A program made the translations under genes and the position numbers. This document shows positions 25,863 to 34,465 of a stretch of 64,000 nucleotides of DNA, piece after piece. The DNA comes from CAWEDP01 sp963807925. GTDB taxonomy: Bacteria > Acidobacteriota > Vicinamibacteria > Vicinamibacterales > CAVVIG01. A model generated the notes under the pieces. It worked only from the letters and a program-made list of their open reading frames with translations. It was not told the origin of the DNA and made no database searches. The stretch covers positions 1,302,001 through 1,366,000 of the forward strand of contig CAWEDP010000002.1 of the NCBI GenBank assembly GCA_963807925.1. The letters run 5' to 3'. The first letter of the stretch is position 1. Each line of letters opens with the position of its first letter.

Positions 25863-26378
25863 TCGAGCAGCCGGAACGCACGTCGTGCGGTTGAGGTTGA
25901 CGCGCGTCCCGGTCGGTCTTATCCTGCTCGTATCGTCGGTGCTGATCGAGCACCTCCTCCGCTTACCACATCGCATGCGGAGCGCGTTACGACTGACGAC
26001 CCAGGTCCTCCGTCGAACGCAAAGCCGTTTTGGCAACTCGCTGCGCTGAGCGCAACGACGTCGCGCACGGCAACGACAAGACCGCTGGCACTCAGCGGCG
26101 CCGTCTTCAAAGGCGAGCGTCAGCCAGCTGGCAGCGGCGAATGCGTCTCGACCTTGGGTCGTGAGGACTCGCCGGACTTCAAGTGGGAATAGAGAGCGAT
26201 CGCTGAAATCGCTGCCCACACCGCGTCGGTCCATCGTCCACGTGGTTCGGTGCTCGCGTCACGCCAGCACCCGCGCCTACATCTCGCACCGCGCCGGCCG
26301 CATCGCCGGCGCGCCTTGGCGCCCCCCAACACAACTCGTTTCGCGGTCCGCAAAACGCGGACCTCCACCGGAGGGACC
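25863..26378. other. Gap upstream of excisionase gene
   Basis: I find no supported gene here. The last 100 bp contain GC-rich palindromic stretches (GCCGGC-CGCAT-CGCCGGC near 26298) and a GGAGGG ribosome-binding site at about 26370 for the excisionase-like gene. Confidence 0.4.
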
Positions 26379-26606
26379 ATGAGGACCTGGTTGACCGTTG
26401 CCGAGAGCGCCGAGTACGCCGGCGTCAGTCGAGACACGATCTACACTGCGTGCGAGCGGCGGGAGCTGAATCATGCGCGCATCGGAGGCCGTCGGTCGAT
26501 CCGCATCAAGCCGCAGTGGATCGACGCATGGCTCGAACGACATGCGCAGGCGCCGGAGAGCTCGCGAACGCTCGAACATCGATCGCACGATGCCACTGCA
26601 CCGTAA
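26379..26606 (+). CDS. Excisionase-like helix-turn-helix protein (island 1)
   Basis: The 75-aa protein, MRTWLTVAESAEYAGVSRDT, has the winged helix-turn-helix of excisionase-family DNA-binding proteins, with the recognition region ending in RIGGRRSIRIKPQWIDAWL. I chose ATG 26379, preceded by GGAGGG, over a longer upstream frame. It lies 34 bp before the integrase gene, the usual arrangement for controlling excision direction. Confidence 0.82.
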   Translation: MRTWLTVAESAEYAGVSRDTIYTACERRELNHARIGGRRSIRIKPQWIDAWLERHAQAPESSRTLEHRSHDATAP

Positions 26607-26640
26607 ACGACACAAAGGAGGACGCGATGAGGAGGTACGT

Positions 26641-28020
26641 ATGGGCAAGTTCGGATTGACGAAACGCTGTCGATGTCCACGACGCGCGTGGACGAACGGG
26701 TGCCCGCACAGTTGGCACTACAAGTTCAAGTGGAACGGCCAGCGGTATCGTGCGGCGCTCGACGATGTCCTGCATCGGCACGTGAGCGGCAAGTCGGAAG
26801 CGCTTAGGGAGGTGGAAAAGATCTACGACGCCGTCAGGGACGGCACGTTCGGTCGCGAGTCAGCGGCGACGCTCACGTTACGCCAGCTCGGCGAGCGGTA
26901 CTTCAAGGCGTACATCAGCCCGAAAACCGGCCGGCCGCTCGGCAAGAACGAGCAGTACCGCTGGAGCGTGATGCTCGACACGAAGGTTCACGGACGGCCG
27001 CTCGGCGATTACGTCGTCACTGACGTCAAGAAGCATCATGTCGAGGCGTTCGTCGACGCGAATCGCGTTGAGCGGGTCGAAACAATCACGGACACGAGGG
27101 GCCACACCTACATGGCGCCTCGCGGCGGCGCCGTGTCGACCAATCGATGTCTGTGTCGGCTGAAGGCATTCTTCAACTGGACGCTCGAACGCGAATACCT
27201 GACGGCGAACCCGGCTCAGCGGATTCGGAAGCTCCGCGAGTTCGAACGGGAGCGCCGGCTCGAGCCAGGCGAGGAGGAACGCCTTCGTGCGCTGACGAAG
27301 GACGATTGGCTCTGGCGGTTGCGGATCGTCGCCGCGCTGGAGACCGGCTGTCGGATCGGCGAGCTCCTCAACGTGCAGGTCAAGCAGCTGCGATGGGACC
27401 TGAATGAGCTGCACTTGTCGAATCGGACGACGAAAGGTCTGCGCACGCGGTACATTCCGCTCTCGCAGGAACTTCGGGCGATGCTGGAATTGCGGCGCTT
27501 CGATCCAGATGGCGAGGCGTTCGAACCAGACGCGTACGTGTTCGGCAACGAAGTCGGCGAGCGCCTGAAGAACTACCAAAAGGCGTGGTCGACGCTGCGG
27601 CTCCGCGTCATCGGTCACGGTCCGCACTGGGGACCGACCGGCCGATTCCTTCCCTGCTGCCGCGAGCAGCTTCGGAAGATGAACCTCCATATGCACGACC
27701 TCCGGCGAGAGGCTGGAAGCCGTCTGCTGGAGCGCGGCGCCGATCTCCACACGGTGCAGCTGTTCTTGGACCATGCGAACATCTCCACGAGCAGCCGCTA
27801 CCTGAAACCGTCCAAGCTCGCGTTGCACACGGCGATTCAACGCATCGACGAGCAGCGACGCGCGAGCGGCGAGGCGGCAAGATGGGAGCAGGACCTGGCC
27901 GAACGGCGGAAGAATTTGCCGCAGGGGCCACAAAAAGGGCCACACGCTGATACAATCGAGGTTCGGCGCGAGGCTGGAGAGTCCGCAACCCCGCCTAGAA
28001 TCAATCGCTTGGGCGCTTAG
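26641..28020 (+). CDS. Tyrosine integrase of island 1
   Basis: The 459-aa site-specific recombinase has the full catalytic set: R238 (ETGCRIGELL), K265 (TTKG), H352 and R355 (HDLRREA), H378 (LDHAN) and Y387 (SSRYL). The N-terminus has a Cys/His pattern (CRCP...GCPHSW) related to that of the island 2 integrase. ATG 26641 follows GGAGG. The last codons and the TAG stop lie inside the tRNA-Val gene (28011-28020), so the gene ends within its own attachment site, and its 3' coding part also contains the promoter now serving the tRNA. Confidence 0.93.
   Translation: MGKFGLTKRCRCPRRAWTNGCPHSWHYKFKWNGQRYRAALDDVLHRHVSGKSEALREVEKIYDAVRDGTFGRESAATLTLRQLGERYFKAYISPKTGRPLGKNEQYRWSVMLDTKVHGRPLGDYVVTDVKKHHVEAFVDANRVERVETITDTRGHTYMAPRGGAVSTNRCLCRLKAFFNWTLEREYLTANPAQRIRKLREFERERRLEPGEEERLRALTKDDWLWRLRIVAALETGCRIGELLNVQVKQLRWDLNELHLSNRTTKGLRTRYIPLSQELRAMLELRRFDPDGEAFEPDAYVFGNEVGERLKNYQKAWSTLRLRVIGHGPHWGPTGRFLPCCREQLRKMNLHMHDLRREAGSRLLERGADLHTVQLFLDHANISTSSRYLKPSKLALHTAIQRIDEQRRASGEAARWEQDLAERRKNLPQGPQKGPHADTIEVRREAGESATPPRINRLGA
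27951..27956 (+). promoter_or_regulatory. -10-like TACAAT upstream of intact tRNA-Val
   Basis: The hexamer is 54 nt before the tRNA and lies within the integrase coding sequence. It matches the hexamer and similar spacing in front of the 5' remnant at 13320, so the island appears to supply a replacement promoter. Confidence 0.45.
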
Positions 28021-28087
28021 CTCAGTTGGTTAGAGCGCGTGCTTCACACGCACGAGGTCACTGGTTCGAGTCCAGTAGCGCCCACCA
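28011..28087 (+). tRNA. tRNA-Val (anticodon CAC)
   Basis: All parts of the cloverleaf are present: acceptor GGGCGCT/AGCGCCC, D arm GCTC-loop-GAGC, anticodon stem CGTGC/GCACG with loop TTCACAC (anticodon CAC, reads GUG), T arm ACTGG-TTCGAGT-CCAGT, and encoded ACCA end. It is the shared attachment site of two islands, one repeated at its 5' half and one at its 3' half, so the present gene is a chimera of host and island sequence. Confidence 0.97.
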
Positions 28088-28113
28088 CACCCAACACACT
28101 CCATTTCAGTCAT

Positions 28114-29418
28114 TTAGTGGACGCCGCCGGATTTGGAGTTTTCCGCGATCGGACTCACCTGAGACACAGGTGAGACACCGGGACCAACATTCGGGTCGAA
28201 TACGCCGCCGGTCTCCAGCACCGTGGTCGCCTTCGCCAGCTCGTCGAGCGTGTGATGGATGTAGCGCATCGTCGTGGTGATCGCGGCGTGCCCGAGCAGC
28301 GCTTGGATCTTCGTCACCGGAACGCCCCGCTCTGCCAACCGACACGCGTACTCATGCCGCAGGTCGTGCCAGTGGAGGTCGATCCTCTGAAGCGCCGCGC
28401 GCGCGTCGGGGAGAAGGTTCGCCGTCCCGATACGGCGCAATGGCTTCTCCTTCGTCGGCACCAAGCCGTGCGCTTTGAGCACGGCAGTCGCCCAGGCGGT
28501 CCGAAAGCTGCCCATCGCTTCACCGACTTCGTTGCTGATCAGCGGCGCCGTGACAGGTTTCGGTTTGCCGATCGCGTCGAACCGGAGCCACTCCACCACG
28601 GTCCGAAGGCGCAACGTCGGAATGGGTACGACGCGCGTTTTCGCGCTCTTGGTGGTCGTGCCCCTTAACGTGATCTGATTTCGTTCGAGGTCTGCGTCCT
28701 TGATGCGAATGGCCAACATCTCGCCGGCGCGAACGCCAGTATCCAGCGCGATGATGATCAGCGCCCGCAAGTGCGGAGGGGCGGCTTGGATCAGTCGGTC
28801 CTCTTCCTCGGGCGAAATGCGGCGGTTGCGTCCAAGATCCTCCTTATCCAGCTTGACGACGGCCACTCCACCGCGGCGGAAAGGAGTTGCCGCGATGTAC
28901 TCGCGCGACACGGCCCAGTTGAGGATCCGTCTGAGGTCGCTGACTGGCCGATTGATGCTGGCCTTCGATGGCTTCCGCATCACGCCCTGAATCAACCGCG
29001 GACGTCGGAGCTCCGTTTGAAGATCTTCGATGTCTGAGGTTCGAATCTTCGTGATCGGCCTGGAACCAAAATGGGCCAGCAGCGGCTTGACGCGGTACTT
29101 GAACTCTGAAGCAGTTCGCAGCCCCTTGGCCGCGACATACTTCTTCTCGTAATCGTCTACGAGCTGCGGGAACGTCATCGCATCCCGGCGAATCGAGACG
29201 CTTCGTCCATGTGGATTAAAGGTGCCGTCACGGATCGCTGCCTTCAGGTCGTCAAAGGCGGCCTGCGCCTGGCCTTTCGTACGAACGTCCGCGCCACTCC
29301 ATTTCTCCAGCGATACGCGCGCCCGGGCCTCGCCGGGAAGCTTGTAGCCGCCATACCACGGATGCGGGCATCGATCGCGGTCACGGCCGCGATGAGCGCA
29401 TCGCTTGTAAATCGCCAT
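28114..29418 (-). CDS. Tyrosine integrase of island 2
   Basis: The 434-aa recombinase has R230 (DTGVRAGEML), a lysine in TTTKSAK (257 or 260), H351 and R354 (HDLRHEY), H377 (LLGHAAI) and Y386 (MRYIHH). The N-terminus MAIYKRCAHRGRDRDRCPHP carries a C-x-H...C-P-H cluster, perhaps zinc-binding. I chose ATG 29418 over one three codons upstream. It ends 26 bp from the tRNA 3' end, converging on it. It is related in layout but not closely to the island 1 integrase. Confidence 0.93.
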   Translation of the reverse strand: MAIYKRCAHRGRDRDRCPHPWYGGYKLPGEARARVSLEKWSGADVRTKGQAQAAFDDLKAAIRDGTFNPHGRSVSIRRDAMTFPQLVDDYEKKYVAAKGLRTASEFKYRVKPLLAHFGSRPITKIRTSDIEDLQTELRRPRLIQGVMRKPSKASINRPVSDLRRILNWAVSREYIAATPFRRGGVAVVKLDKEDLGRNRRISPEEEDRLIQAAPPHLRALIIIALDTGVRAGEMLAIRIKDADLERNQITLRGTTTKSAKTRVVPIPTLRLRTVVEWLRFDAIGKPKPVTAPLISNEVGEAMGSFRTAWATAVLKAHGLVPTKEKPLRRIGTANLLPDARAALQRIDLHWHDLRHEYACRLAERGVPVTKIQALLGHAAITTTMRYIHHTLDELAKATTVLETGGVFDPNVGPGVSPVSQVSPIAENSKSGGVH

Positions 29419-29499
29419 AGACCTCACGCCTCCCTTCCGTCGACAGAGAGCGCCGAAAAGCTCTCATCGCCCTGCTTGTACCGAGAGCGCGCGAGCAAG

Positions 29500-29766
29500 T
29501 CAATGGACGTCGCCTCCCCGCGCCCAACGCCCCAGCCAGTCGGCGATCCATTCTCTTCGCGTCCTGATCGGCCCGGCGATTCCGCCACCAATCCTGATAT
29601 GCCGCAGCGTGTTGCGGTTGCACGCCTCTCGGATCGTGCAAACCCCGACTCCGCCGGCGTACTCGGCTGCCTCTGCAGCGGTCATCCACTCCCTCTCTTG
29701 GGAGTGCTCGTTGCCGTTCTCACTCACACCGCTCGTTGGGTTTGCTTTGTCCATCGTGGTTGACAT
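29500..29766 (-). CDS. Excisionase-like helix-turn-helix protein (island 2)
   Basis: The 88-aa protein has REWMTAAEAAEYAGGVGVCT and a wing ending RREWIADWLGRWA, an excisionase-type fold with a disordered N-terminal tail. It precedes the integrase in the same direction. The second ISL3 copy is inserted 50 bp upstream of its start, in or near its promoter, and could alter excision control. Confidence 0.78.
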   Translation of the reverse strand: MSTTMDKANPTSGVSENGNEHSQEREWMTAAEAAEYAGGVGVCTIREACNRNTLRHIRIGGGIAGPIRTRREWIADWLGRWARGGDVH

Positions 29767-29816
29767 GAAAGACCTCCGTTCCCGCTATATCGAATTCAGT
29801 CGTACCCGAAGAAGTT

Positions 29817-31263
29817 CGGTCTTCACCGATTTGAGTACAGCCTCTGGGGGCTGAGAAAACGAGCCAGATCGCGAGCGGACCGGATCGGGTGAGCGGTGGC
29901 CCACTTCAATTTCAAGAGGAGCATCGCGTCATCGCGCATGCCTCGCGCGCGTCGGAGGACGGCCTTGATCGTGGTGTTCAACGACTCGACGACTCCGAAC
30001 CGAACGGGATGGTCGCAGTACGCGGCGATGCCATCGATGTGCGCGACTAACGTGTCACCCAGTTTCTCCATCTCCGGGAGCCGCTGCCAGCGCAAGGCCT
30101 CGAGCCATCCCCACAGAAAGTTGGCGACGCCATCGCGGGTCTTATAGGTCCACAGGTGATCGAGCTCTTCGCGCAACACATAGGCTTTGAACAGGCGCCG
30201 ATTGACGGCAAAGAGCGCACGCAGTTCTTGGCGCTTCGAGCCGCGGACCGTCTTCCACCGTCTGAGCAACAGCCACCGCTTGCCGCGACCGAATGCCCGC
30301 ATCACGGCACCCGCGCGAAAGAACTCCTGGCGTCGCACGTCGTCGAGCGCGGCCGAGGCGTGCTGCAGCACATGAAACTTGTCGTACACGATCGCCGCGG
30401 TCGGCAGCTGCTGGGCCACGGCGTTGGCGTACGGCCGATGCATGTCCGTACAGACGGCGTCGACCGCGGCGCGCTGCCGGGCATCGAGACACGTGGTCAG
30501 CAGGCCGGCCAAGCTCGCCTCCGTCCGATCTTTCGCCACGCCGATCACCTCGCCGTGCACCAAGTCCGAGAGCACCGTGTAGAACTTCTGCGCCTTGCCG
30601 CGGTGAATTTCGTCGGCGCCGAGATATCGAGGACGGCGTCGCGGACGCTGCCCGTCCCAGTCGCGCAGGAACGCGTGCTCCGCTCGACGGGCTTTTCCCC
30701 AACTGACGCCGTGGCGGATCGCGGCATGCGACGTCGGCATCGACTGACAGTCCACCCCGATCTGTTGCCGCAAGCGCCGCGTGACCCGCGCCTTCGAATC
30801 GGCGAACTCGATGGCTTCGGTGCGAATGCCGCAGTGGCGACACCGGACGCGTCGCTGCACATACACGAGGGTGACGGGATGCGACGCCCACGGGACATCG
30901 TCCCACGTGCGCTCGCGCGCCGATCGTACGCGACTCGTGCGGCGCCCACAGCCACTGCATCCGTAGCGCCGGACCCCGCGGCGCTCGATTCGAATCCTCA
31001 ACCGGCTGTCGACCGCGTCGCTATCACTCTCCGTCGCCACCACCCGAAACCCCGGCAAGCCCAGAATCCACGTACAATCGCGCCGCGATCCCACCGGTCC
31101 TCCCTTGTTGTTTGCACATCAAGAGAAGATGACACCGGATGGTCCGGTGCACGTGGGATCGCCTTGATCGACCAGGCCGCCGAGCAGACCGCCCACCCAA
31201 CAGCGGTCCGCGCAGGCGGCCGGGTATTACCTCAAATCGCTGTACTCAAATCGACGAAGAGCC
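29817..31263 (-). mobile_element. ISL3-family insertion sequence, copy 2
   Basis: It has the same 1447-bp length and ends as the copy at 13535, in inverse orientation. An 8-bp target duplication AAGAAGTT flanks it (29809-29816 and 31264-31271). The two copies could recombine to invert the 16 kb between them, including the tRNA and both integrases. Confidence 0.95.
29823..31094 (-). CDS. ISL3-family transposase, copy 2
   Basis: The 423-aa protein is identical to the copy 1 transposase except for alanine in RPYANAV. The zinc-finger region and DDE residues (GADEIHRGK, CTDMHRP, VVESLNTTIK) are intact, so it should be functional. Confidence 0.95.
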   Translation of the reverse strand: MGSRRDCTWILGLPGFRVVATESDSDAVDSRLRIRIERRGVRRYGCSGCGRRTSRVRSARERTWDDVPWASHPVTLVYVQRRVRCRHCGIRTEAIEFADSKARVTRRLRQQIGVDCQSMPTSHAAIRHGVSWGKARRAEHAFLRDWDGQRPRRRPRYLGADEIHRGKAQKFYTVLSDLVHGEVIGVAKDRTEASLAGLLTTCLDARQRAAVDAVCTDMHRPYANAVAQQLPTAAIVYDKFHVLQHASAALDDVRRQEFFRAGAVMRAFGRGKRWLLLRRWKTVRGSKRQELRALFAVNRRLFKAYVLREELDHLWTYKTRDGVANFLWGWLEALRWQRLPEMEKLGDTLVAHIDGIAAYCDHPVRFGVVESLNTTIKAVLRRARGMRDDAMLLLKLKWATAHPIRSARDLARFLSPQRLYSNR

Positions 31264-31736
31264 AAGAAGTTACACGACAGGTGTCTGCCAACGCTGCAGC
31301 TTGCGAGAATTTACCGAAACCAATCAACGACGATGATCATGAGAACGCACGGGAACAAGAAGCGTGCTACCGGTCTCAGGTCGCGCTCTCTGAAAATGCC
31401 GATTCGAGAGAACTGGAATTCGATCCGTTTTGCGCACGCATTCGAGAATGCGCGTGGGATCGCACTCGCGATCACGCACGCGAAACTTCGTGGTCGTGAG
31501 GTAGTGCTGCGGAAGTGATCTGCGCGTGACTTTAGCCGCGACGCGCACCATGACCAGATGCGATCATCGTGTGGACAAATCCCTGTCCGTCGTCACGTCG
31601 ATCGCCACGCACGAATCGCGGCATTGCGCGTGACTTGAATGCGACCGATCTTGCGCACGATTGGAGGCCATTCCTCGTACCAGTTTTGTGACAGGGGCGT
31701 GGCTGGCAAAAAGCCACGGTATGGCAAAAAGCCCGA
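31264..31736. other. Gap right of ISL3 copy 2
   Basis: I see no supported gene. The first part is the displaced upstream region of the excisionase gene. Short frames here lack ribosome-binding sites and recognisable composition. Confidence 0.4.
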
Positions 31737-32104
31737 CTAGCTCGGGAGCGCTCGGAGCCGGATGCGGTCGTCTTCGACGACGGCGAACTGACCGGTCCAG
31801 TCGGCGCGACTCGCAAAGGCGGCCACGGCGGCTCGAACCGCATGATCTGGCGAGGTCAGCGTGATCCGAAAGAGCACCACTCCAACTGAGGCCGCCAGGC
31901 CGCGCCGAAATGCCAGCTCGCCGAAGTCCTTGTCAAACGTCACGACAACCCGGCCTTCTCGTTGCGCACGTTCCAAGACCTCGGGATCAGGCCTGCGGGA
32001 GCATCCTCGTGAATCCACCCGACGTCGTGTCCTTGCTGTCGAAGGGCGGCGACGACGGCACCCGGAACGTTCTCGTCGGCGAGCAGCCGGACGGCCACGT
32101 TCAC
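31737..32104 (-). pseudogene. DUF5615 PIN-like toxin, frameshifted
   Basis: The N-terminal part from GTG 32104 reads VNVAVRLLADENVPGAVVAA, with the conserved ADEN motif of PIN-like DUF5615 proteins, and RQQGHDVGWIHEDAP. The C-terminal part is in another frame: PDPEVLERAQREGRVVVTFD, KDFGELAFRRG. A one-base deletion near 31992 separates them. The start overlaps the antitoxin stop (GTGA). As read, the toxin is dead; corrected, it would be a normal ~120-aa RNase-type toxin. Confidence 0.82.
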
Positions 32105-32334
32105 CGGGAGATGAGGGGATAGACTTTTTCGGACTGCATGACCGCGCTCGCGTACTTCAGAGAGGCTTGGAGATCTTCGTGAGTCAGTCCGGGATAGTTC
32201 TTAAGAATCTCCTCGTCGGACCATCCCTGAGCTAGAAGGTCGACAATCAGCTCCACCGCGAGGCGGGTGCCTCGGATGACCGGCTTCCCCACCAGGATCT
32301 GCGGGTCTACGACGATGCGTTCCTGCCAGGTCAT
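32101..32334 (-). CDS. DUF433 family antitoxin
   Basis: The 77-aa protein has the DUF433 signature: RIVVDPQILVGKPVIRGTRL, then LIVDLLAQGWSDEEILKNYPGLT. It is a VapB-like antitoxin with a helix-turn-helix and is coupled by GTGA overlap to the DUF5615 gene. Such pairs stabilise mobile DNA. Confidence 0.9.
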   Translation of the reverse strand: MTWQERIVVDPQILVGKPVIRGTRLAVELIVDLLAQGWSDEEILKNYPGLTHEDLQASLKYASAVMQSEKVYPLISR

Positions 32335-32550
32335 TGGATGCTCCTTGAGCTGGGTTCCATGATACTCCCTGATGGCGTCCGCCTTCGGCCTGACCGTCAG
32401 AATGCCCTCCGCTCACGCGGCCGTCAAGGACGCTGCGCGCCGCGTTACGGTGCCTCCTGACAGGCATCCTTGACCACCGCTTCGCTGCGGACCAGAGGCT
32501 CTTATGGCCGAAGGCGAGAGTCCCCGCCGGCGCCCTTTGTTCCTACTCGG

Positions 32551-32817
32551 CTATAAGTCAAACGCGGCCCGATCGTGCGGTCGCGTGAGCTTCGCGTCGA
32601 GCCAACGGAGGAGCTCGGGAACCGAGCGCATCACCGGCACGCCCTCGTGATCGATCGCCGCCAGGACCGCGCCGCCGATCAGGATCTTTCGCCGCGTGTC
32701 GCGCTTGCGCTCGGCGTGACCGGCGCGCGCGATGAGCCGGTTCTTCTCGGTCCGCAAACAGGCGAGGCGTTCGTCGAGCGACTGAATTCTGGCGAGGACC
32801 TTTTCGGCCTGCGGCAT
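32551..32817 (-). CDS. TraD-like mobilisation accessory protein
   Basis: The 88-aa protein has a coiled-coil N-terminus (RIQSLDERLACLRTEKNRLI) and the TraD/MobC-type motif KRDTRRKILIGGAVLAAID. I chose ATG 32817 (MPQAEKVLAR). It diverges from the relaxase gene across a region with strong inverted repeats, the typical arrangement around oriT in MobQ modules, so it is probably a relaxosome component. Confidence 0.78.
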   Translation of the reverse strand: MPQAEKVLARIQSLDERLACLRTEKNRLIARAGHAERKRDTRRKILIGGAVLAAIDHEGVPVMRSVPELLRWLDAKLTRPHDRAAFDL

Positions 32818-32936
32818 GAGCGGACCTCCAACAAGCACCCACTGATGCAGCCGCAGTGCCACCGCGATCGAGCGTAATGAGCCGGCGGAAATACAGCGAC
32901 CGCCGCGCGTGGCACATCGCCTGCAGGACGACGAGA

Positions 32937-32993
32937 GTCGGCCAAAGGCGCACTTTGGCGTTTCTTCGAAACGCGCGTGCGCCTTTGGCCGAC
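32937..32993. repeat. Nested inverted repeat, probable oriT region
   Basis: Perfect 17-bp arms (32937-32953 and 32977-32993; GTCGGCCAAAGGCGCAC and its complement) enclose a second hairpin, GCGTTTC-TTC-GAAACGC (58-74 of the same hundred). It lies 14 nt before the relaxase start, between divergent mobilisation genes, where oriT is expected. It could also act in autoregulation of the relaxase. Confidence 0.68.
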
Positions 32994-33007
32994 CTGAGGT
33001 TCCCGCG

Positions 33008-33952
33008 ATGGATTGGTTCGAACGCCATCCCGACCTGCGTGGCGGCGGTCACGCGCGCAGTAGCGGCGGCTGCTACCATCTGTCGTTTCGGTCGGGCTCG
33101 CGCGCGAGCGGATCGTGCGCGAGTGCAGCGCACGACTACATCACGCGACGCGAGGAGTACGACGACCCCGATCGTGACGCCGCGACCTACACGGAATCGG
33201 ACCACATGCCGGACTGGGTCGGGGACGACGCGCGCGAGTATTGGGACGCAGCCGACATATACGAGCGCGCCAACGGGCGGCTGTATGTCAACGCGGACTT
33301 CGCGCTGCCGCGGGACCTCGATCCCGACGAACAAGTCGCCCTGGCGCACGCGTTCGCGCGAGAATTAACCGCGGAAGAACGGCTGCCGTATACGCTCGCG
33401 ATCCACGCCGGGCGCGACGCAGATGGACAGGAACACAATCCGCACGCGCACCTGATGATCTCCGAACGCAAAAACGATGGCGTCTCGCGCAGCCGCGAGC
33501 AATGGTTTCGCCGCGCGAACAATGCCGCTCCCGAGCGTGGCGGCGCACCGAAGAGCCGCACCTTTCACGGGCGCGAATGGATGGAACGCGCGCGCGAGCG
33601 GTGGGCCGACCTCACAAACGTAGCGCTCGAGCGAAACGGCCGACACGAACGTGTCGATCACCGGAGCTACGAGCGGCAAGGACTTGATCGCGAGCCAGGC
33701 CATCACTACGGACCCGCAGCCGCCTACATGGTGGCCCGCGGTCTCGACCACGACCGCCTCGACGAGGCCGTGACCCGCGAAGACCGTCGGGAGCTCGCGA
33801 CTGCCATCGATCGCGAAGTCGCGAAGGCCGAAGACAGTGGACGAGGTGGTGGCCGGGGGATGACCGGTCACGACGACGAGGAACCCGAGCGTCGACGAGA
33901 CCATGACCGCGGAGGCCCTGACCGCCTCGATGATTGGTCTCCAGGGAGGTAG
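33008..33952 (+). CDS. MobA/MobL-type (MobQ) relaxase
   Basis: The 314-aa protein starts at MDWFERHPDLRGGGH. It has the relaxase N-terminal strand YHLSFRSGSRASG with AAHDYITRREEY (the candidate catalytic tyrosines) and the metal-binding motif NPHAHLMISER. It nicks oriT and pilots the strand during mobilisation. At 314 aa it is only the relaxase domain, without the helicase or primase domain of long TraA proteins. The C-terminal tail is charged and repetitive (EEPERRRDHDRGGPDRLDD). Confidence 0.88.
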   Translation: MDWFERHPDLRGGGHARSSGGCYHLSFRSGSRASGSCASAAHDYITRREEYDDPDRDAATYTESDHMPDWVGDDAREYWDAADIYERANGRLYVNADFALPRDLDPDEQVALAHAFARELTAEERLPYTLAIHAGRDADGQEHNPHAHLMISERKNDGVSRSREQWFRRANNAAPERGGAPKSRTFHGREWMERARERWADLTNVALERNGRHERVDHRSYERQGLDREPGHHYGPAAAYMVARGLDHDRLDEAVTREDRRELATAIDREVAKAEDSGRGGGRGMTGHDDEEPERRRDHDRGGPDRLDDWSPGR

Positions 33953-33954
33953 CC

Positions 33955-34419
33955 ATGCCGACTGCCCTCGACACGTTTCGCGCGCAACGAGAGGCCGCTG
34001 AAGGCGTCTACGCCCGTCTTACGGAAGTCTCTCAACTCCTCCATCAACTACGCGGACAGGCTGATGCGCTGGCGCGCAACGGTGAGCTGCACGCGGTTCT
34101 CCAGCGGGAGCAGAGCTGGCTCGACCAGGCGCAGCGCACGATTGAGGAAGCGCGCAGGTGGCGGCAGGTGGAGATGCAACGGTTCTGGCCGGGTGTTTGG
34201 CGGCGCTGGGCACTCGCCCTCGTCTTTGCCCTGGTGTCGGCCGCGGCAGCCGGCGCTGGCTACGCAGCCGTCACGCGGCCCTGGACAGCAGAACTCGTCA
34301 CCCTCCGCTCGCGATTGGAGTTTGCAGAGTTCGTAGAGCACCGCGTCGTCATAATGACGCCGGCCGAGCGTCGACAATTCGATTCGTTGATGAGATGGAA
34401 CGCACCGCCGAAACGGTGA
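33955..34419 (+). CDS. Membrane-anchored mobilisation accessory protein
   Basis: The 154-aa protein has an N-terminal coiled-coil (about 10-75) and one transmembrane segment (about 85-108, WALALVFALVSAAAAGAGYA), followed by a charged tail. It starts 2 nt after the relaxase stop, so the two are cotranslated. The layout resembles MobB-type proteins that tether the relaxase to the membrane or coupling protein; this is inference. Confidence 0.7.
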   Translation: MPTALDTFRAQREAAEGVYARLTEVSQLLHQLRGQADALARNGELHAVLQREQSWLDQAQRTIEEARRWRQVEMQRFWPGVWRRWALALVFALVSAAAAGAGYAAVTRPWTAELVTLRSRLEFAEFVEHRVVIMTPAERRQFDSLMRWNAPPKR

Positions 34420-34465
34420 CCGCGAGGGTTGCCAACGATCACGAATGACCATCGCGCCGCCGCAG

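Larger units (their letters stand above)
13419..28010. mobile_element. Genomic island 1, integrated in the 5' half of tRNA-Val
   Basis: The island is bounded by the tRNA 5' remnant (13378-13418) and the identical bases 28011-28051 of the intact tRNA. It carries its own excisionase-like gene (26379) and tyrosine integrase (26641) at the right end. Cargo: an ISL3 element, two IS21-family elements, plasmid-type genes, a defence-type ATPase/DUF4276 operon, and small antitoxin-like genes. Several genes are interrupted. The integrase ends inside the tRNA 5' half rather than lying beyond its 3' end, which is uncommon. Confidence 0.85.
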
